DNA of 64,000 nucleotides from assembly GCA_963843065.1 (NCBI GenBank), contig CAWJKX010000223.1:1-64000 (forward strand), in the 5' to 3' direction. A model generated the notes under the pieces. It was not told where the DNA came from. It did not search any database and was given only the letters and a program-made list of their open reading frames with translations. This DNA comes from JAGVPT01 sp963843065 (lineage in GTDB: Bacteria; Bacteroidota; Ignavibacteria; UBA10030; UBA8401). The position numbers were made by a program, and so were the translations under genes. Position 1 is the stretch's first letter; every line of letters begins with the position of its first letter. Below are positions 53,936 through 63,976 of the stretch, piece by piece.

Positions 53936-55045
53936 CTAATCTCCGAAACAGACTCCCAGATCCCGTCCCGTCAGAATTGTATCGCAGTCGAGAGGAACCG
54001 TTTTCATGCGATGCGTTGCATCGGCAAGGGGGACGTACCGGACGGTCGGCGGGTCGAGCGCAACCATCACGCCCGATTTTCCTTCTTCTAATGCGCGCAC
54101 TGCGGCGGCGCCGAAACGGAGCGAGATTAGCCTATCGAACGTCGTCGGAGTTCCGCCTCGCAATAAATGCCCGAGCACGACGACGCGCGTTTCTTTTCCG
54201 GTCAGTTCCTGGATTTGATGTGCAACAGTCTCTCCGGCTCCGCCCAACCGTTCTGCCCGACCCAGCTCTTTTCCGATCACTGAAGTCGTCCCACCGACCG
54301 GCATCGCTCCTTCGGCGACAACAACGATTGAAAAATACCGATGCTCTCTATCACGGTCTTTGACTTTTGCAGCGACTTTCGCGATATCGTAAGGAATTTC
54401 CGGTATCAAGATCACGTCAGCGGTGCCGGAGACTCCGCTATTCAACGCAATCCAGCCGGCATAGCGCCCCATGACTTCGACAACCATTACTCGCTGATGC
54501 GCTTGTGCCGTGGAATGGAGCCTGTCGATACATTCTGTTGCGAAAGAAACGGCTGTATCGAATCCGAATGTGATAACTGTTTTGTCGAGATCGTTGTCGA
54601 TCGTTTTTGGAACGCCGATGACACGTAATCCCTTCTTTTCAAATTCATTGGCGATAGTAAGCGACCCATCGCCGCCCACGGCGATCAGCGCATCAATTTT
54701 GTTTTTCCTGAATGCTTTCATGATTTCATCAGAGCGGTCTTTTTCAAACCATTTTCCGTCTTTTCCTTTGGTCGGGTATTTAAGCGGGTTCCCCTTATTT
54801 GTGGTTCCTAAAATAGTGCCGCCAAGATGTGTAATGCCCCTTACCCTTTCACGCGTCAGCCGCATCAATCCTCCTTCAGGGTAGCGCTCAGGGAGAAAAA
54901 GTCCGTTATACCCGTCGCGAATACCGATAACTTCCCAGCCGCGTTTCTCCGCAGAAACTGCGACAGCACGAATAACGGCGTTAAGTCCGGGGGCGTCGCC
55001 GCCTCCAGTGTTGATCGCAATCCGTTTGATTTTGCTCTTGCTCAT
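53936..55045 (-). CDS. pfkA: 6-phosphofructokinase
   Basis: PFK phosphorylates fructose 6-phosphate in glycolysis. The 369-residue protein has INTGGGDAPGLNAVIRAV, GIRDGYNGLF, AVGGDGSLTIA, GVPKTIDNDLDKT, FGFDTAVSFATECIDRL and VEVMGRYAGWIALNSG. At the two positions that usually separate ATP- from PPi-dependent enzymes it combines Gly (GGDGS) with Lys (PKTIDND), a mixed signature known from some group III and trypanosomal PFKs, so ATP is the likelier donor but is not certain. It begins behind GGAGAG and diverges from the sugar-importer genes. Confidence 0.92.
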   Translation of the reverse strand: MSKSKIKRIAINTGGGDAPGLNAVIRAVAVSAEKRGWEVIGIRDGYNGLFLPERYPEGGLMRLTRERVRGITHLGGTILGTTNKGNPLKYPTKGKDGKWFEKDRSDEIMKAFRKNKIDALIAVGGDGSLTIANEFEKKGLRVIGVPKTIDNDLDKTVITFGFDTAVSFATECIDRLHSTAQAHQRVMVVEVMGRYAGWIALNSGVSGTADVILIPEIPYDIAKVAAKVKDRDREHRYFSIVVVAEGAMPVGGTTSVIGKELGRAERLGGAGETVAHQIQELTGKETRVVVLGHLLRGGTPTTFDRLISLRFGAAAVRALEEGKSGVMVALDPPTVRYVPLADATHRMKTVPLDCDTILTGRDLGVCFGD

Positions 55046-55186
55046 GATGTCTCTCCGGGGGAAATACGTCCTCTTATTGCCGCGGGTTTTAGTCGCCCGT
55101 CGATATCCTATCGTACCATCGACTCGCAGAATGTAAAAATACGCTAGTGCAATTGCAATGGTAAAAAACGAGTTCGTCGAACGGTC

Positions 55187-55215
55187 TTGAATTTCTATGG
55201 CGCTTTATTTACATT
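55187..55215 (+). promoter_or_regulatory. Probable promoter for the sugar-importer operon
   Basis: TTGAAT (55187-55192), a 17-base spacer and TACATT (55210-55215) lie just ahead of the ABC operon in the gap divergent from pfkA. Confidence 0.45.
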
Positions 55216-55297
55216 CTTCCACGATATTTTAACGGAAGTAGTAAGGATTCTTTAAATGCTGCCTTTTGACGCATCTTTCGCGCTGTTCAGAAAAGAG

Positions 55298-56242
55298 ATG
55301 AATTCAATCATGAGAAAGAGCTTACCGATAGTTTTAATTGTTATTAGTTGCTTGCTTGCCGTTTCATCCTGCGGAAAAAAGGAAGAGGAGCAAAAACACA
55401 CGAAAGTAATCGGGGTAACGTTATTGACCCGCGGGCACATGTTCTATAAGGACCTGGAAGAAGGGCTTCGCACGGAAGCCGCAAAGGATGATTATGAGTT
55501 GATCGTTACCGCGGCGGAATTCGATATCGGGAAGCAGATCGCGCAAATAGAAGATTTCGTTGCCCGCAAAGTGGATGCGATTATTGTGTGTCCTGTCGAC
55601 TCAAGGGGCGTTGGCAGCGGTATCAAGAAGGCGAACGATGCGAAGATTCCCGTTTTTACCGCAGATATTGCTGCGCTTGAAGGAAATGTCGTGAGCCATA
55701 TTGCGTCCGATAACGAGCTTGGGGGAAAACGGGCCGGAGAATATCTCGCACAGCTTCTTCACGGCAAAGGAAACGTAGCAGTGATCGACCAGCCGATCCT
55801 TACCTCGGTGCTCGACCGTGTTGCAGGGTTCAAGAGTGCGATTGAAAAATATCCCGGCATCAAGCTTGTTTCCGATGTGAACGGAGATGGAGTACGGGAC
55901 AGGTCGTTGGAGGCAGCCTCCGATCTTCTTCAAGCTCACCCCGATTTAAACGGGATATTCGGGATCAACGACGAATCTGCGCTAGGGGCGCTTGACGCTG
56001 TGCAGGCGTTCAAGCGGATGAATATTGTCATCGTCGGGTACGATGCAACGCCGCCGGCCATCGACGCCATCCTCAAAGACTCTCCTCTGAAAGCCGACGT
56101 GATTCAATATCCGAAGAAAATTGGTGCGGCAACGATTTCCACCATTAAGGATTATTTTTCAGGGGTCAATGTTCAGAAGCGGTATGCCGTCGAAGTCGGT
56201 ATTGTAGACAAGGAAGCTTTGCAGAAGACAACCTCACCGTAA
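55298..56242 (+). CDS. RbsB-like sugar-binding lipoprotein of an ABC importer
   Basis: This periplasmic-binding protein of the ribose/galactose class (peripla_BP_4) is tethered as a lipoprotein. The signal and lipobox LLAVSSC lie near residue 25. The body has VTLLTRGHMFYKDLEEGLRTEAAKDDYELIV, IICPVDSRGVGSGIKKAN-like IVCPVDSRGVGSGIKKAN, ASDNELGGKRAGEYLAQLL, GIFGINDESALGALDA and VGYDATPPAIDAIL. Start choice is between ATG 55298 and ATG 55310; both retain the signal. It is followed in three bases by the ATPase and overlapping permease, so one transporter is encoded. The sugar is not determined. Confidence 0.88.
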   Translation: MNSIMRKSLPIVLIVISCLLAVSSCGKKEEEQKHTKVIGVTLLTRGHMFYKDLEEGLRTEAAKDDYELIVTAAEFDIGKQIAQIEDFVARKVDAIIVCPVDSRGVGSGIKKANDAKIPVFTADIAALEGNVVSHIASDNELGGKRAGEYLAQLLHGKGNVAVIDQPILTSVLDRVAGFKSAIEKYPGIKLVSDVNGDGVRDRSLEAASDLLQAHPDLNGIFGINDESALGALDAVQAFKRMNIVIVGYDATPPAIDAILKDSPLKADVIQYPKKIGAATISTIKDYFSGVNVQKRYAVEVGIVDKEALQKTTSP

Positions 56243-56244
56243 GT

Positions 56245-57753
56245 ATGCCCGCACTTTTACATTTGAAAGGTATTTCAAAACAGTATCCCGGCGTTCGGGC
56301 GTTGGACGACGTCGGGTTTGAATTAAACGCCGGGGAAGTTCACTGTCTTGTCGGAGAAAACGGCGCCGGCAAATCGACGCTGATGAAAATTCTTTCCGGC
56401 GCACTTGCCAAGGACAGCGGGGAAATCATTATCGATGGAAAGAAGGCAGAGATCCATTCGCCATCCGATGCTTTGACGTATGGCATCGGGATCATTTATC
56501 AGGACTTTAAGCTCGTGCCGGAGCTGTCGATCGCTGAAAATATATTCCTCGGCAAAGAGCCGATGCGGGCTCAGGTTCCGTTCATCGACTATACAACAAT
56601 GCACAGAAGTGCACGGCTCCAATTGGCCCAACTTGGGGAAGAATTTGACACAACGGTTCCGGTGCGCACGTTGAGCGTAGCCCAGCAGCAGGTTGTTGAA
56701 ATTGCGAAAGCGATCTCTCAAAAGGCGACTATACTCGCGCTTGATGAACCTTCGGCGGCACTCACAGAACGGGAGCTCGTTAATCTTTTTGCGATTATCC
56801 GGCGGCTGACATCGGAAGGCGTCGGCGTTATTTACATTTCGCATCGGCTGGAAGAAATTTTTCAAATCGGAGACCGCGTGACGATCATGCGCGATGGGAA
56901 GATGGTGAATACCTGCCCCGTTGCAGAAGCCGATAGAAAAAGTCTCATCCGATGGATGGTAGGACGTGAATTGGCGGACGAATATCCCTTTGGCGGCCTG
57001 ACACTCGGCGAGGAGCTCTTCCGGGTTGAGGATATCCATGCGGGAATGCTGAACGGCATAGATTTTTCTTTGCACCAAGGAGAAATACTCGGTTTCGCGG
57101 GACTTGTGGGAGCGGGACGCACAGAGCTTGCCCGTGTTATGTTCGGCGCCGACGCGAAGGAGTCCGGCAGAATGTTTCTCCACGGGAAAGAAATTGCACC
57201 TCGTTCTCCCCGCGAAGCGATTGACCTTGGTATCGGTCTTCTCACGGAGGATCGAAACAGGCTCGGGCTCATCCCGGAGATGAACGTTATTGAAAACATC
57301 TCTCTGCCCAGCCTCTCCGATCTGCTCCGAGGACCGTTCCTTGATACATCAAAGGAAACGCAAAGAGTTCAACCTTTTATAGAGCAACTTCGTATCAAGA
57401 CACCGGATGGGCGTGAATCGGTTGAAAATCTCAGCGGCGGTAATCGGCAAAAGGTGATTCTCGCACGATGGCTATTGACAAAATCGAAAGTGCTGATTTT
57501 TGATGAGCCTACCGCAGGTATCGATGTCGGCGCGAAATATGAAATTTACTCGCTCATCGGCAAGCTTGCAGGTGAAGGCGTCGGCATTGTATTGATCTCC
57601 TCCGACCTTCCCGAGCTTCTCGGAGTGTGCAGCAGAATCATCGTCATGCACGATGGATGCATCACCGGCGAATTACAAAAGGGGGAAGCGACACAAGAAA
57701 AAATAATGGCGCTTGCGACACTTGTACCGGAAGAGGTGCGTCGTGAAAACTAA
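56245..57753 (+). CDS. RbsA-like sugar ABC transporter ATPase, two fused NBDs
   Basis: This 502-residue ATPase of the ribose/xylose/galactose type has two tandem ATP-binding cassettes. The first has Walker A GENGAGKSTLMK and a signature TLSVAQQQVVEIAKA with Walker B ILALDEPS; the second has a degenerate Walker A (GLVGAGRTELARV), signature NLSGGNRQKVILARWL, and IFDEPTAGIDVG. The second cassette lacks the Walker A lysine, as is usual in this family. It overlaps the permease start by about 11 bases. It couples ATP hydrolysis to sugar uptake through RbsC-type permease. Confidence 0.93.
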   Translation: MPALLHLKGISKQYPGVRALDDVGFELNAGEVHCLVGENGAGKSTLMKILSGALAKDSGEIIIDGKKAEIHSPSDALTYGIGIIYQDFKLVPELSIAENIFLGKEPMRAQVPFIDYTTMHRSARLQLAQLGEEFDTTVPVRTLSVAQQQVVEIAKAISQKATILALDEPSAALTERELVNLFAIIRRLTSEGVGVIYISHRLEEIFQIGDRVTIMRDGKMVNTCPVAEADRKSLIRWMVGRELADEYPFGGLTLGEELFRVEDIHAGMLNGIDFSLHQGEILGFAGLVGAGRTELARVMFGADAKESGRMFLHGKEIAPRSPREAIDLGIGLLTEDRNRLGLIPEMNVIENISLPSLSDLLRGPFLDTSKETQRVQPFIEQLRIKTPDGRESVENLSGGNRQKVILARWLLTKSKVLIFDEPTAGIDVGAKYEIYSLIGKLAGEGVGIVLISSDLPELLGVCSRIIVMHDGCITGELQKGEATQEKIMALATLVPEEVRREN

Positions 57754-58703
57754 AGAGCGCGCTCATTTCTTTTCGTCGCTGCCGGCAAAATTTGGCATAG
57801 GAATAACGTTGGCAGCGGAGGTCATTCTCTTCTCTCAGCTTTCACCATATTTTTTTACCGCTGAAAACATACTGAACGTATCGCTGCAGCTTTCGATCAC
57901 GGCAATCATTGCAGCAGGAATGACATTCGTTATACTGACGTCGGGAATAGATTTATCAGTTGGTGCGCTGGTGGCCTTCACGGGTGTTATTTCCGCAAGC
58001 ATCGCTAAAGTGTCTCTCCCAATTTTCGTTGCGCTTCCCTTAGCCATCGCAGCGGGGCTGATGGTCGGCGCAGTGTCGGGGGCGTTTGCCGGAGTGTGCG
58101 TTACACGGTATGCCATCACGCCGTTTATTGCCACGCTTGCTTTAATGACAATCTTCCGCGGTGCGGCGTACATCTACACCGACGGGAGACCGATTTGGGA
58201 ACTCCCGCAACAGTTCGCCCTTCTTGCAGGAGGGCGGGTCTTTGGAATTCCGATTCCAACTCTGATTATGATCTTCGTATACATCGGCTCATATATTATT
58301 TTGGAATGGACGCGGTTTGGCCGTTACGTCTATGCGGTTGGCGGTAACAAAGAGGCGGCGCGGCTTGCCGGTATCAATACGAATCGGATCTTGATCGGAG
58401 TGTACGTTATATGCGGCGTGCTGACCTCGTTGAGCGGAATCCTTCTCGCATCACGCGTAAACTCGGGTCAGCCGAACGCAGGATTGATGTACGAATTGGA
58501 CGTCATCGCCGCAGTTGTTGTTGGGGGAACCAGCCTTTCCGGAGGTCGCGGCACAATCGTGGGGACATTGCTGGGGGCAGGTACTGATCGGCGTACTGCG
58601 GAACGGATTAAATCTTCTCGACGTCAATTCATATGTGCAACAGGTAGTCGTGGGTTTTGTTATACTCTTCACAGTGATGATGGATCAATTGAGAAAGAAG
58701 TAG
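57743..58703 (+). pseudogene. RbsC-like sugar ABC permease, one +1 shift
   Basis: Read across one extra G in a GGGGG run (58573-58577), this is a 319-residue permease with about ten membrane helices: ITAIIAAGMTFVILTSGIDLSVG near residue 50, the EAA-like region (GGNKEAARLAGINTNRI), ASRVNSGQPNAGLMYELDVIAAVVVGGTSLSGGRG, and in the restored frame VLRNGLNLLDVNSYVQQVVVGFVIL and MDQLRKK. The GTG at 57743 follows AAGAGGTG and overlaps the ATPase end. It completes the importer; the transported sugar is unknown. Confidence 0.88.
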
Positions 58704-58985
58704 TGTTACCAAGGGCATGAATGTCCTGTGCATACCACATGCATCCTTCTGTCCTGACCCTAAAAGGCCGGGATATGAATAAAGATTGATCTTGTAAGAC
58801 TTCTTGGAGGAGGGAAAAACAGAGCTTGCCCAACCGTTTATGGTCGGGTCATGCGAGCCAAAATCAAAGATCATTATGCCCTCGGGGCTTTTAAGTATGA
58901 TTGGTTGAAAAGCAGGAAAAACGGTCCAAAACTAGTTGATTATCAAAGCCGGGTTTTATAAAATCACGATAGCAAAGGAGTCCTT

Positions 58986-61900
58986 ATGAAGTTTTTTTTC
59001 TCGCTTGTCGCAGCGATAGTTTTCCCATTCACCGTCATGGCACAGACAAACGTTGACAGAGTGGCCGGTGCCCTCGATTCTCTGGCAACGCTCCAAATGA
59101 ATGATTTGAAGATGAGTCCGAACCTCAAGTTTGGAGAGGTTAAGGGGGATCCAACGCAAAAAGGATTCGACGATTCACAATGGCAAACGTTGAAAATTGC
59201 TGAATCGGTGCATTCCGATTCGTGCTGGTTAAGGAAGGAAATTATTCTTCCCGATTACATCCTGGGGAGAAAGGTCGGTGGATCGGTAAAACTTCTCGTG
59301 TCGGTCGACGAATACGGATACATGTGGATCAACGGAGCGGGCAAGGGGTATTTTCCCGGGGACGGTGTTTTCGTTCTGTCGACCGATGCAAAGCCAGGAG
59401 AGAGATTTCTAATCGCAATCCGTGCCATCACTACGTGGGGAACAATCAGGCTGCGGCGTGCGGATATTGAGATGGCAAGTACCGATACGATTCGTCAAGC
59501 CATTAAGGATTTCTCGCTGAGTATACGCGTTGGTCAAAAACTCTTGAGCCTCGACACGAAACAATCAACTCCGTACGATAAGAAAGTTCAAGATTTTGGA
59601 GTCGACAAATCGAAGATCGACAAGGGAGAAAAAGAAAGGCTCAACGGACTGCTCCAGGAACAGGTGGCCCGGCTTGACGTCGATGCCCTCCGCGTGTCAG
59701 CGATGGATAAGTTTACCGCCTCGCTCAGCGATGTCCGTTTACAGTTGAAACCTATTGCGGAATTTGCCAAACGGTTTACTCTCTCTTTTGACGCCAATGC
59801 CCATATCGACGCCGCCTGGCTCTGGCGTGATAAAGAGACGGTTGAAGTGTGCAAGAACACATTTACCTCCGTCCTGAATATGATGGACACGCGGCCCGAT
59901 TTTTCGTACACGCAAAGTGCGGCGCTGTACTACGACTGGATGAAAGAGAAATATCCTGACGTGTTCAACAGAATCGCTCAGCGCGTGAAAGACGGGAGAT
60001 GGGAAGTTGTCGGCGGAATGTGGGTTGAGCCGGACTGCAATTTGCCGAGCGGCGAATCGTGGATGCATCATTTGCTCATCTCAAAAAAATATTTCCAGAA
60101 AGAATTGGGAGCCGATGTGAAGATAGGCTGGAATCCCGACTCGTTCGGCTACAATTGGAACATGCCGGAGTTTTATCAGAATGCCGGCATCGACGCATTC
60201 ATTACTCAAAAGTTGGGGTGGAATGACACGAATATTTTTCCATACCGTGTCTTTTGGTGGGAAGGACCCGACGGTTCGCGCATTCTCACTTATTTCCCGT
60301 ACGACTATGTGAACGAGATCGAAGACCCCTTCCAGCTTGTTGACTGGATGCGGCAGTTTGATGCGAATACCGGTTTCACAAGAATGATGGTGCTTTTCGG
60401 CGTAGGAGATCATGGCGGCGGGCCGACGAACGACATGCTAGATCGCATCGAACACTTGAAACACCTCGATATCTATCCGAATGTCGAATATTGTTCGGCG
60501 GCTCAGTACATCGATTGGCTCAAGAAACAGGATCCCGAAGAGATCCCAACGTGGAAGGACGAACTCTATCTCGAGTTTCATCAGGGGACGTTTACTACTC
60601 AGGCAAAGATGAAAGAATATAATCGTCAGAATGAGGAGCTGCTGACGTCTGCAGAAAAGTTTTCGACGCTTGCCACGCTGTATGGGAAGAGCTATAATCA
60701 CACATTGCTGAACGACGCCTGGAAAGACGTGCTCTTTAACCAATTTCACGACATCCTTCCCGGTTCTGGTATTCGCGAGAACTACATCGACGCAACGGAA
60801 CGCCACAAGGCAGCAAAGAAAAGCGGAACGTATGAGTTACAAAAGTCGCTCGAAACGATCGCCTCCAGCATTAATACTTCAACAATAACGAAAGGAACAC
60901 CGGTTATAGTGTTCAACCCGTTGTCGTGGGAGAGGTCAGATGTCGCGGCAGTGAGTTTGCCTGAGGGAGATACGAGTCGAGTACGCGATCTTTGAAGCAA
61001 CCGGGAAAGAAGTTCCTTCGCAGATCGTCGAGAAAGGTCTATTGGAGAGGGAAGTACTTTTTGTTGCACAAAGAATTCCTTCTTTCGGTTTTAGAATGTA
61101 TGAGCTGCGACAACAAGCTTCGATGGCCGTTGCAGTGAAACCCAAAGATTCTTCCTTAACGATCGAGAACGAGTATTTCCGCGTGACAATCGGCCGTGAT
61201 TCCGGGTGGGTGAAAAACATTGTTGATAAATTGACGGGAAGGCGATTCTTGGCCGGCAACGGCAATAAGTTGCAATTGCTTGAAGACAAGCCAAAGCAAT
61301 GGGACGCATGGAATCTTGGTCTAACAGGAAAAGAATATCCGTTAAAACTGCGACGGATAGAAGTCGTCGAACGAGGTCCGGTGAGAACGGTGATCCGCGT
61401 TGTCCATGACTGTCTCGGTCCGAGTTTCCGGCGCGATTATCCAACGCCCGATTTTCCCAGCTCGTTTTTTACACAGGATATTATTCTTTACAGCGGGGTG
61501 TATAGAGTAGATTTCAAGACCGATGTGGATTGGTGGGAAGAACATACGATGCTCAAGGTCGCCTTTCCAATATCGACGATTGATACGGTCGCGACATATG
61601 AAATTCCTTACGGCACGATCCAGCGTTCGACCCAGATGCGGAACAGCTGGGAGAAGGCAAGGGTTGAGGTACCCGCGGAGCGTTGGGCGGACCTGTCGGG
61701 CTACGGGTACGGCGTAAGCCTGTTGAATCGTTCGAATTACGGTTACGACATCAAAAGCAACACGATGCGATTGTCGCTTCTCCGTTCTCCGTTATGGCCG
61801 GATCCGACCGCCGACCGCGGAAAGCATTCTATTGAATACAGTTTGTATCCTCATCCCGGAACATGGAAACAAGCGAACACAGTGGCAGTCGGTTACGAGT

Positions 61901-62220
61901 ACAACAATCCGCTGATCGTAGCGACGAGCGGCATCCACAAAGGGAGACTTCCTTCATCCGGCTCGTTCCTGCAGCTTGGACCGCCAAACCTTATTCTCAC
62001 GGTACTGAAAAAAGCAGAGGACTCTGATGCTTGGATCGTTCAGTGGTATGAAACGAGCGGAGAAGACTCAGAGGCCGTTCTGTGGCTACCTCAAGTCCCC
62101 ACGAAAGTCGTAATGTCAAATTTCATGGAGGAAGACGGAACAGCAGTTGCGATTGACGGACATATGGTGAGAGTCCAAACAAAAAAGAATTCCGTTGTAA
62201 CGTTGAAGATTACGTACTAG
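58986..62220 (+). pseudogene. Exported GH38 alpha-mannosidase, one +1 shift
   Basis: GH38 enzymes remove alpha-linked mannose with retention, using a zinc site. Read across an extra C near 60978, the gene encodes 1077 residues with a signal peptide (LVAAIVFPFTVMAQ), a galactose-binding-like N-terminal region, and the GH38 catalytic domain from about 260: DANAHIDAAWLWRDKETVEV, the nucleophile motif GWNPDSFGYNWNMPE, and the zinc histidine in GVGDHGGGPTNDM. The alpha-mannosidase mid and C-terminal domains continue in the restored frame (VPSQIVEKGLLEREVLFVA). Its place behind an ABC sugar importer suggests degradation of extracellular mannosides, an inference from context. Confidence 0.88.
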
Positions 62221-62588
62221 CGCCGCATAGAGAAATATTTTGTGATGCCACCTCCACTGCGGCTATGCTGAGCAATGCAAAACCGCAGAGGGGGCGACGT
62301 TTGCACGACCATTAATGCATGTCCCGCTGGAATGCGCCTAATAATATTTTATGGCCGATTCCTTTTGGAAACAGTATTTCGATGGAAGTGTAAAGAAAAA
62401 CGAAATCCATCTCGGTTAGCAATAGCTAACCTATAAGAGTCATTTCTTCCTTTTCTTCGAATTCCCCCGTTACTCAGATAAGCTGCATTCGCTATTTGCG
62501 TCGACCCCGGCCTGATTCGGTGATTTTCGACGCGTAAATTCCTACCTCGCTCTTCATTGTAATATTGAAAAAAATATTCAATTTGGGC
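62221..62588. other. Gap upstream of flagellin without a recognised gene
   Basis: This AT/GC-mixed, roughly 370-base stretch has no supported coding frame or clear repeat. It ends at the sigma28 promoter. Confidence 0.5.
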
Positions 62589-62615
62589 TACATTTCGCGT
62601 TTCATCTGCCGATAA
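62589..62615 (+). promoter_or_regulatory. Sigma28 (FliA)-type promoter of flagellin
   Basis: TACATTTC (62589-62596), an 11-base spacer and GCCGATAA (62608-62615). The -10 box equals the enterobacterial sigma28 consensus exactly and the -35 box matches 5 of 8 of TAAAGTTT. The flagellin start is 88 bases downstream. Confidence 0.82.
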
Positions 62616-62702
62616 TACTTTTAGAAGCTCACAAGGCTTTCCACACACATACGGGCACGGAAGCCCACTTCAAACCACAAACCATATTACAAGGAGGTAG
62701 TT

Positions 62703-63857
62703 ATGGCAACAACCACTGGTTCCCGAATCAACACTAACGTCGCTGCATTGAACGCCCTTAACGCGTTGAATGCGGTGAACTCAGATCTCGCCGTTCACCA
62801 ACTGCGTTTAGCGTCGGGTAAACGCATCAATTCTGCAGCCGATGATCCGTCGGGCTACGTGATTTCCAGCAAGATGGGTGGAACCCTTGCTGCATTGAAC
62901 GCTGCCTCGGACAACGTCAGTGATGCGCAGAATATCTACAACGTCGCAGAGGGAGGGTATCAAACGATATCCAACCTTATGACGCAGATTAAAGCTCAGC
63001 AAACCGAGTTCAATAACGGCGGACTCGGCACAGACGAGCAGAATGCAATTGCGACAACGATTTCGGACCTTGCGAAAGAAATCGACGACACAGTTGCGCA
63101 GACGCTGTTCAACGGCAAGAGCCTGATCAACGGCTCCTTTGATGCTGGTGTTGCTCAAACCGGCGGCACTCTTAAAGCTGGTGTGGCTGGCGCTGACAAC
63201 ACTGTCACTGCTGTCGACGTTTCGGGTGCGCAGGCATCAACGACGTACACATTAAGCGATCAAGGCGCAGGCGTTCTTCAATTGACCCGCAGCAGCGATA
63301 ATGCGACCGCACAGGTAACAATGGGCCCATCAACAGTAGGCGGAGCGCAAACGCTTAACTTCGCAGCTCTTGGCGTTACCATCGATGTGATGGGAACAGG
63401 AGCCGCTACCGCGGCAGCTTCGGCCACAGATTTGGCTGGCGCAGGAACGACAATCATCACGGGTGCAGGCACAACGCCGGCATTCCAGGTTGGCGATACG
63501 GGTGCAAATTTCGCGATGTCGCTCACAACCCCCGTTGGATCAGCCGCTCTTCTCGGAACCGCAGCTGGTTCAATTACAGCCGCAAACGTTGCAGGGCTGA
63601 CTGTTGATACCGGTATCACAACTGTTCTCGACGCGATCGGTAGTATCGGTGCCGAGCAGAACCGTCTTACGGCGAAACAGACGAACCTTTCAACCATGAT
63701 CACAAACATCACGGCTTCACAGAGCCAGATCACGGATGCTGACATTGCAGTAGAGCAAATTGCGTCAGTGAAAGATCAGATTCTGCAACAGACTGCGACA
63801 GCACAATTGGCACAAGCCAATCAGTCGCCGCAAGTCTTCTTGTCGTTGTTCAAGTAA
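62703..63857 (+). CDS. fliC: Flagellin
   Basis: This 384-residue filament protein has conserved D0/D1 N-terminal helices (INTNVAALNALNALNAVNSDL and HQLRLASGKRINSAADDPSGYVIS, residues 1-60), a Ala/Thr/Gly-rich variable region (about 155-290), and C-terminal D1/D0 helices (GAEQNRLTAKQTNLS, DADIAVEQIASVKDQILQQTATAQLAQANQSP). The end LSLFK keeps the aromatic/hydrophobic terminus of D0. The variable domain is short. It begins behind AAGGAGG, has a sigma28 promoter upstream and a terminator right after, so it is made as a single-gene transcript in the late flagellar class. Confidence 0.95.
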   Translation: MATTTGSRINTNVAALNALNALNAVNSDLAVHQLRLASGKRINSAADDPSGYVISSKMGGTLAALNAASDNVSDAQNIYNVAEGGYQTISNLMTQIKAQQTEFNNGGLGTDEQNAIATTISDLAKEIDDTVAQTLFNGKSLINGSFDAGVAQTGGTLKAGVAGADNTVTAVDVSGAQASTTYTLSDQGAGVLQLTRSSDNATAQVTMGPSTVGGAQTLNFAALGVTIDVMGTGAATAAASATDLAGAGTTIITGAGTTPAFQVGDTGANFAMSLTTPVGSAALLGTAAGSITAANVAGLTVDTGITTVLDAIGSIGAEQNRLTAKQTNLSTMITNITASQSQITDADIAVEQIASVKDQILQQTATAQLAQANQSPQVFLSLFK

Positions 63858-63873
63858 CAGCTCATGAACGAAT

Positions 63874-63914
63874 GAGGGGCTTCGACCGGGAGGCCTTAGC
63901 CCCTCTCGTTTTTT
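63874..63914 (+). terminator. Intrinsic terminator after flagellin
   Basis: GAGGGGCT (63874-63881) pairs with AGCCCCTC (63898-63905), followed by TCGTTTTTT, 16 bases past the flagellin stop. Confidence 0.85.
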
Positions 63915-63976
63915 CCGCGACGAAGGAATGAGTAAAGAGCATATGACTTAGAATAGGACAAGAGCATGAGGGAGTT

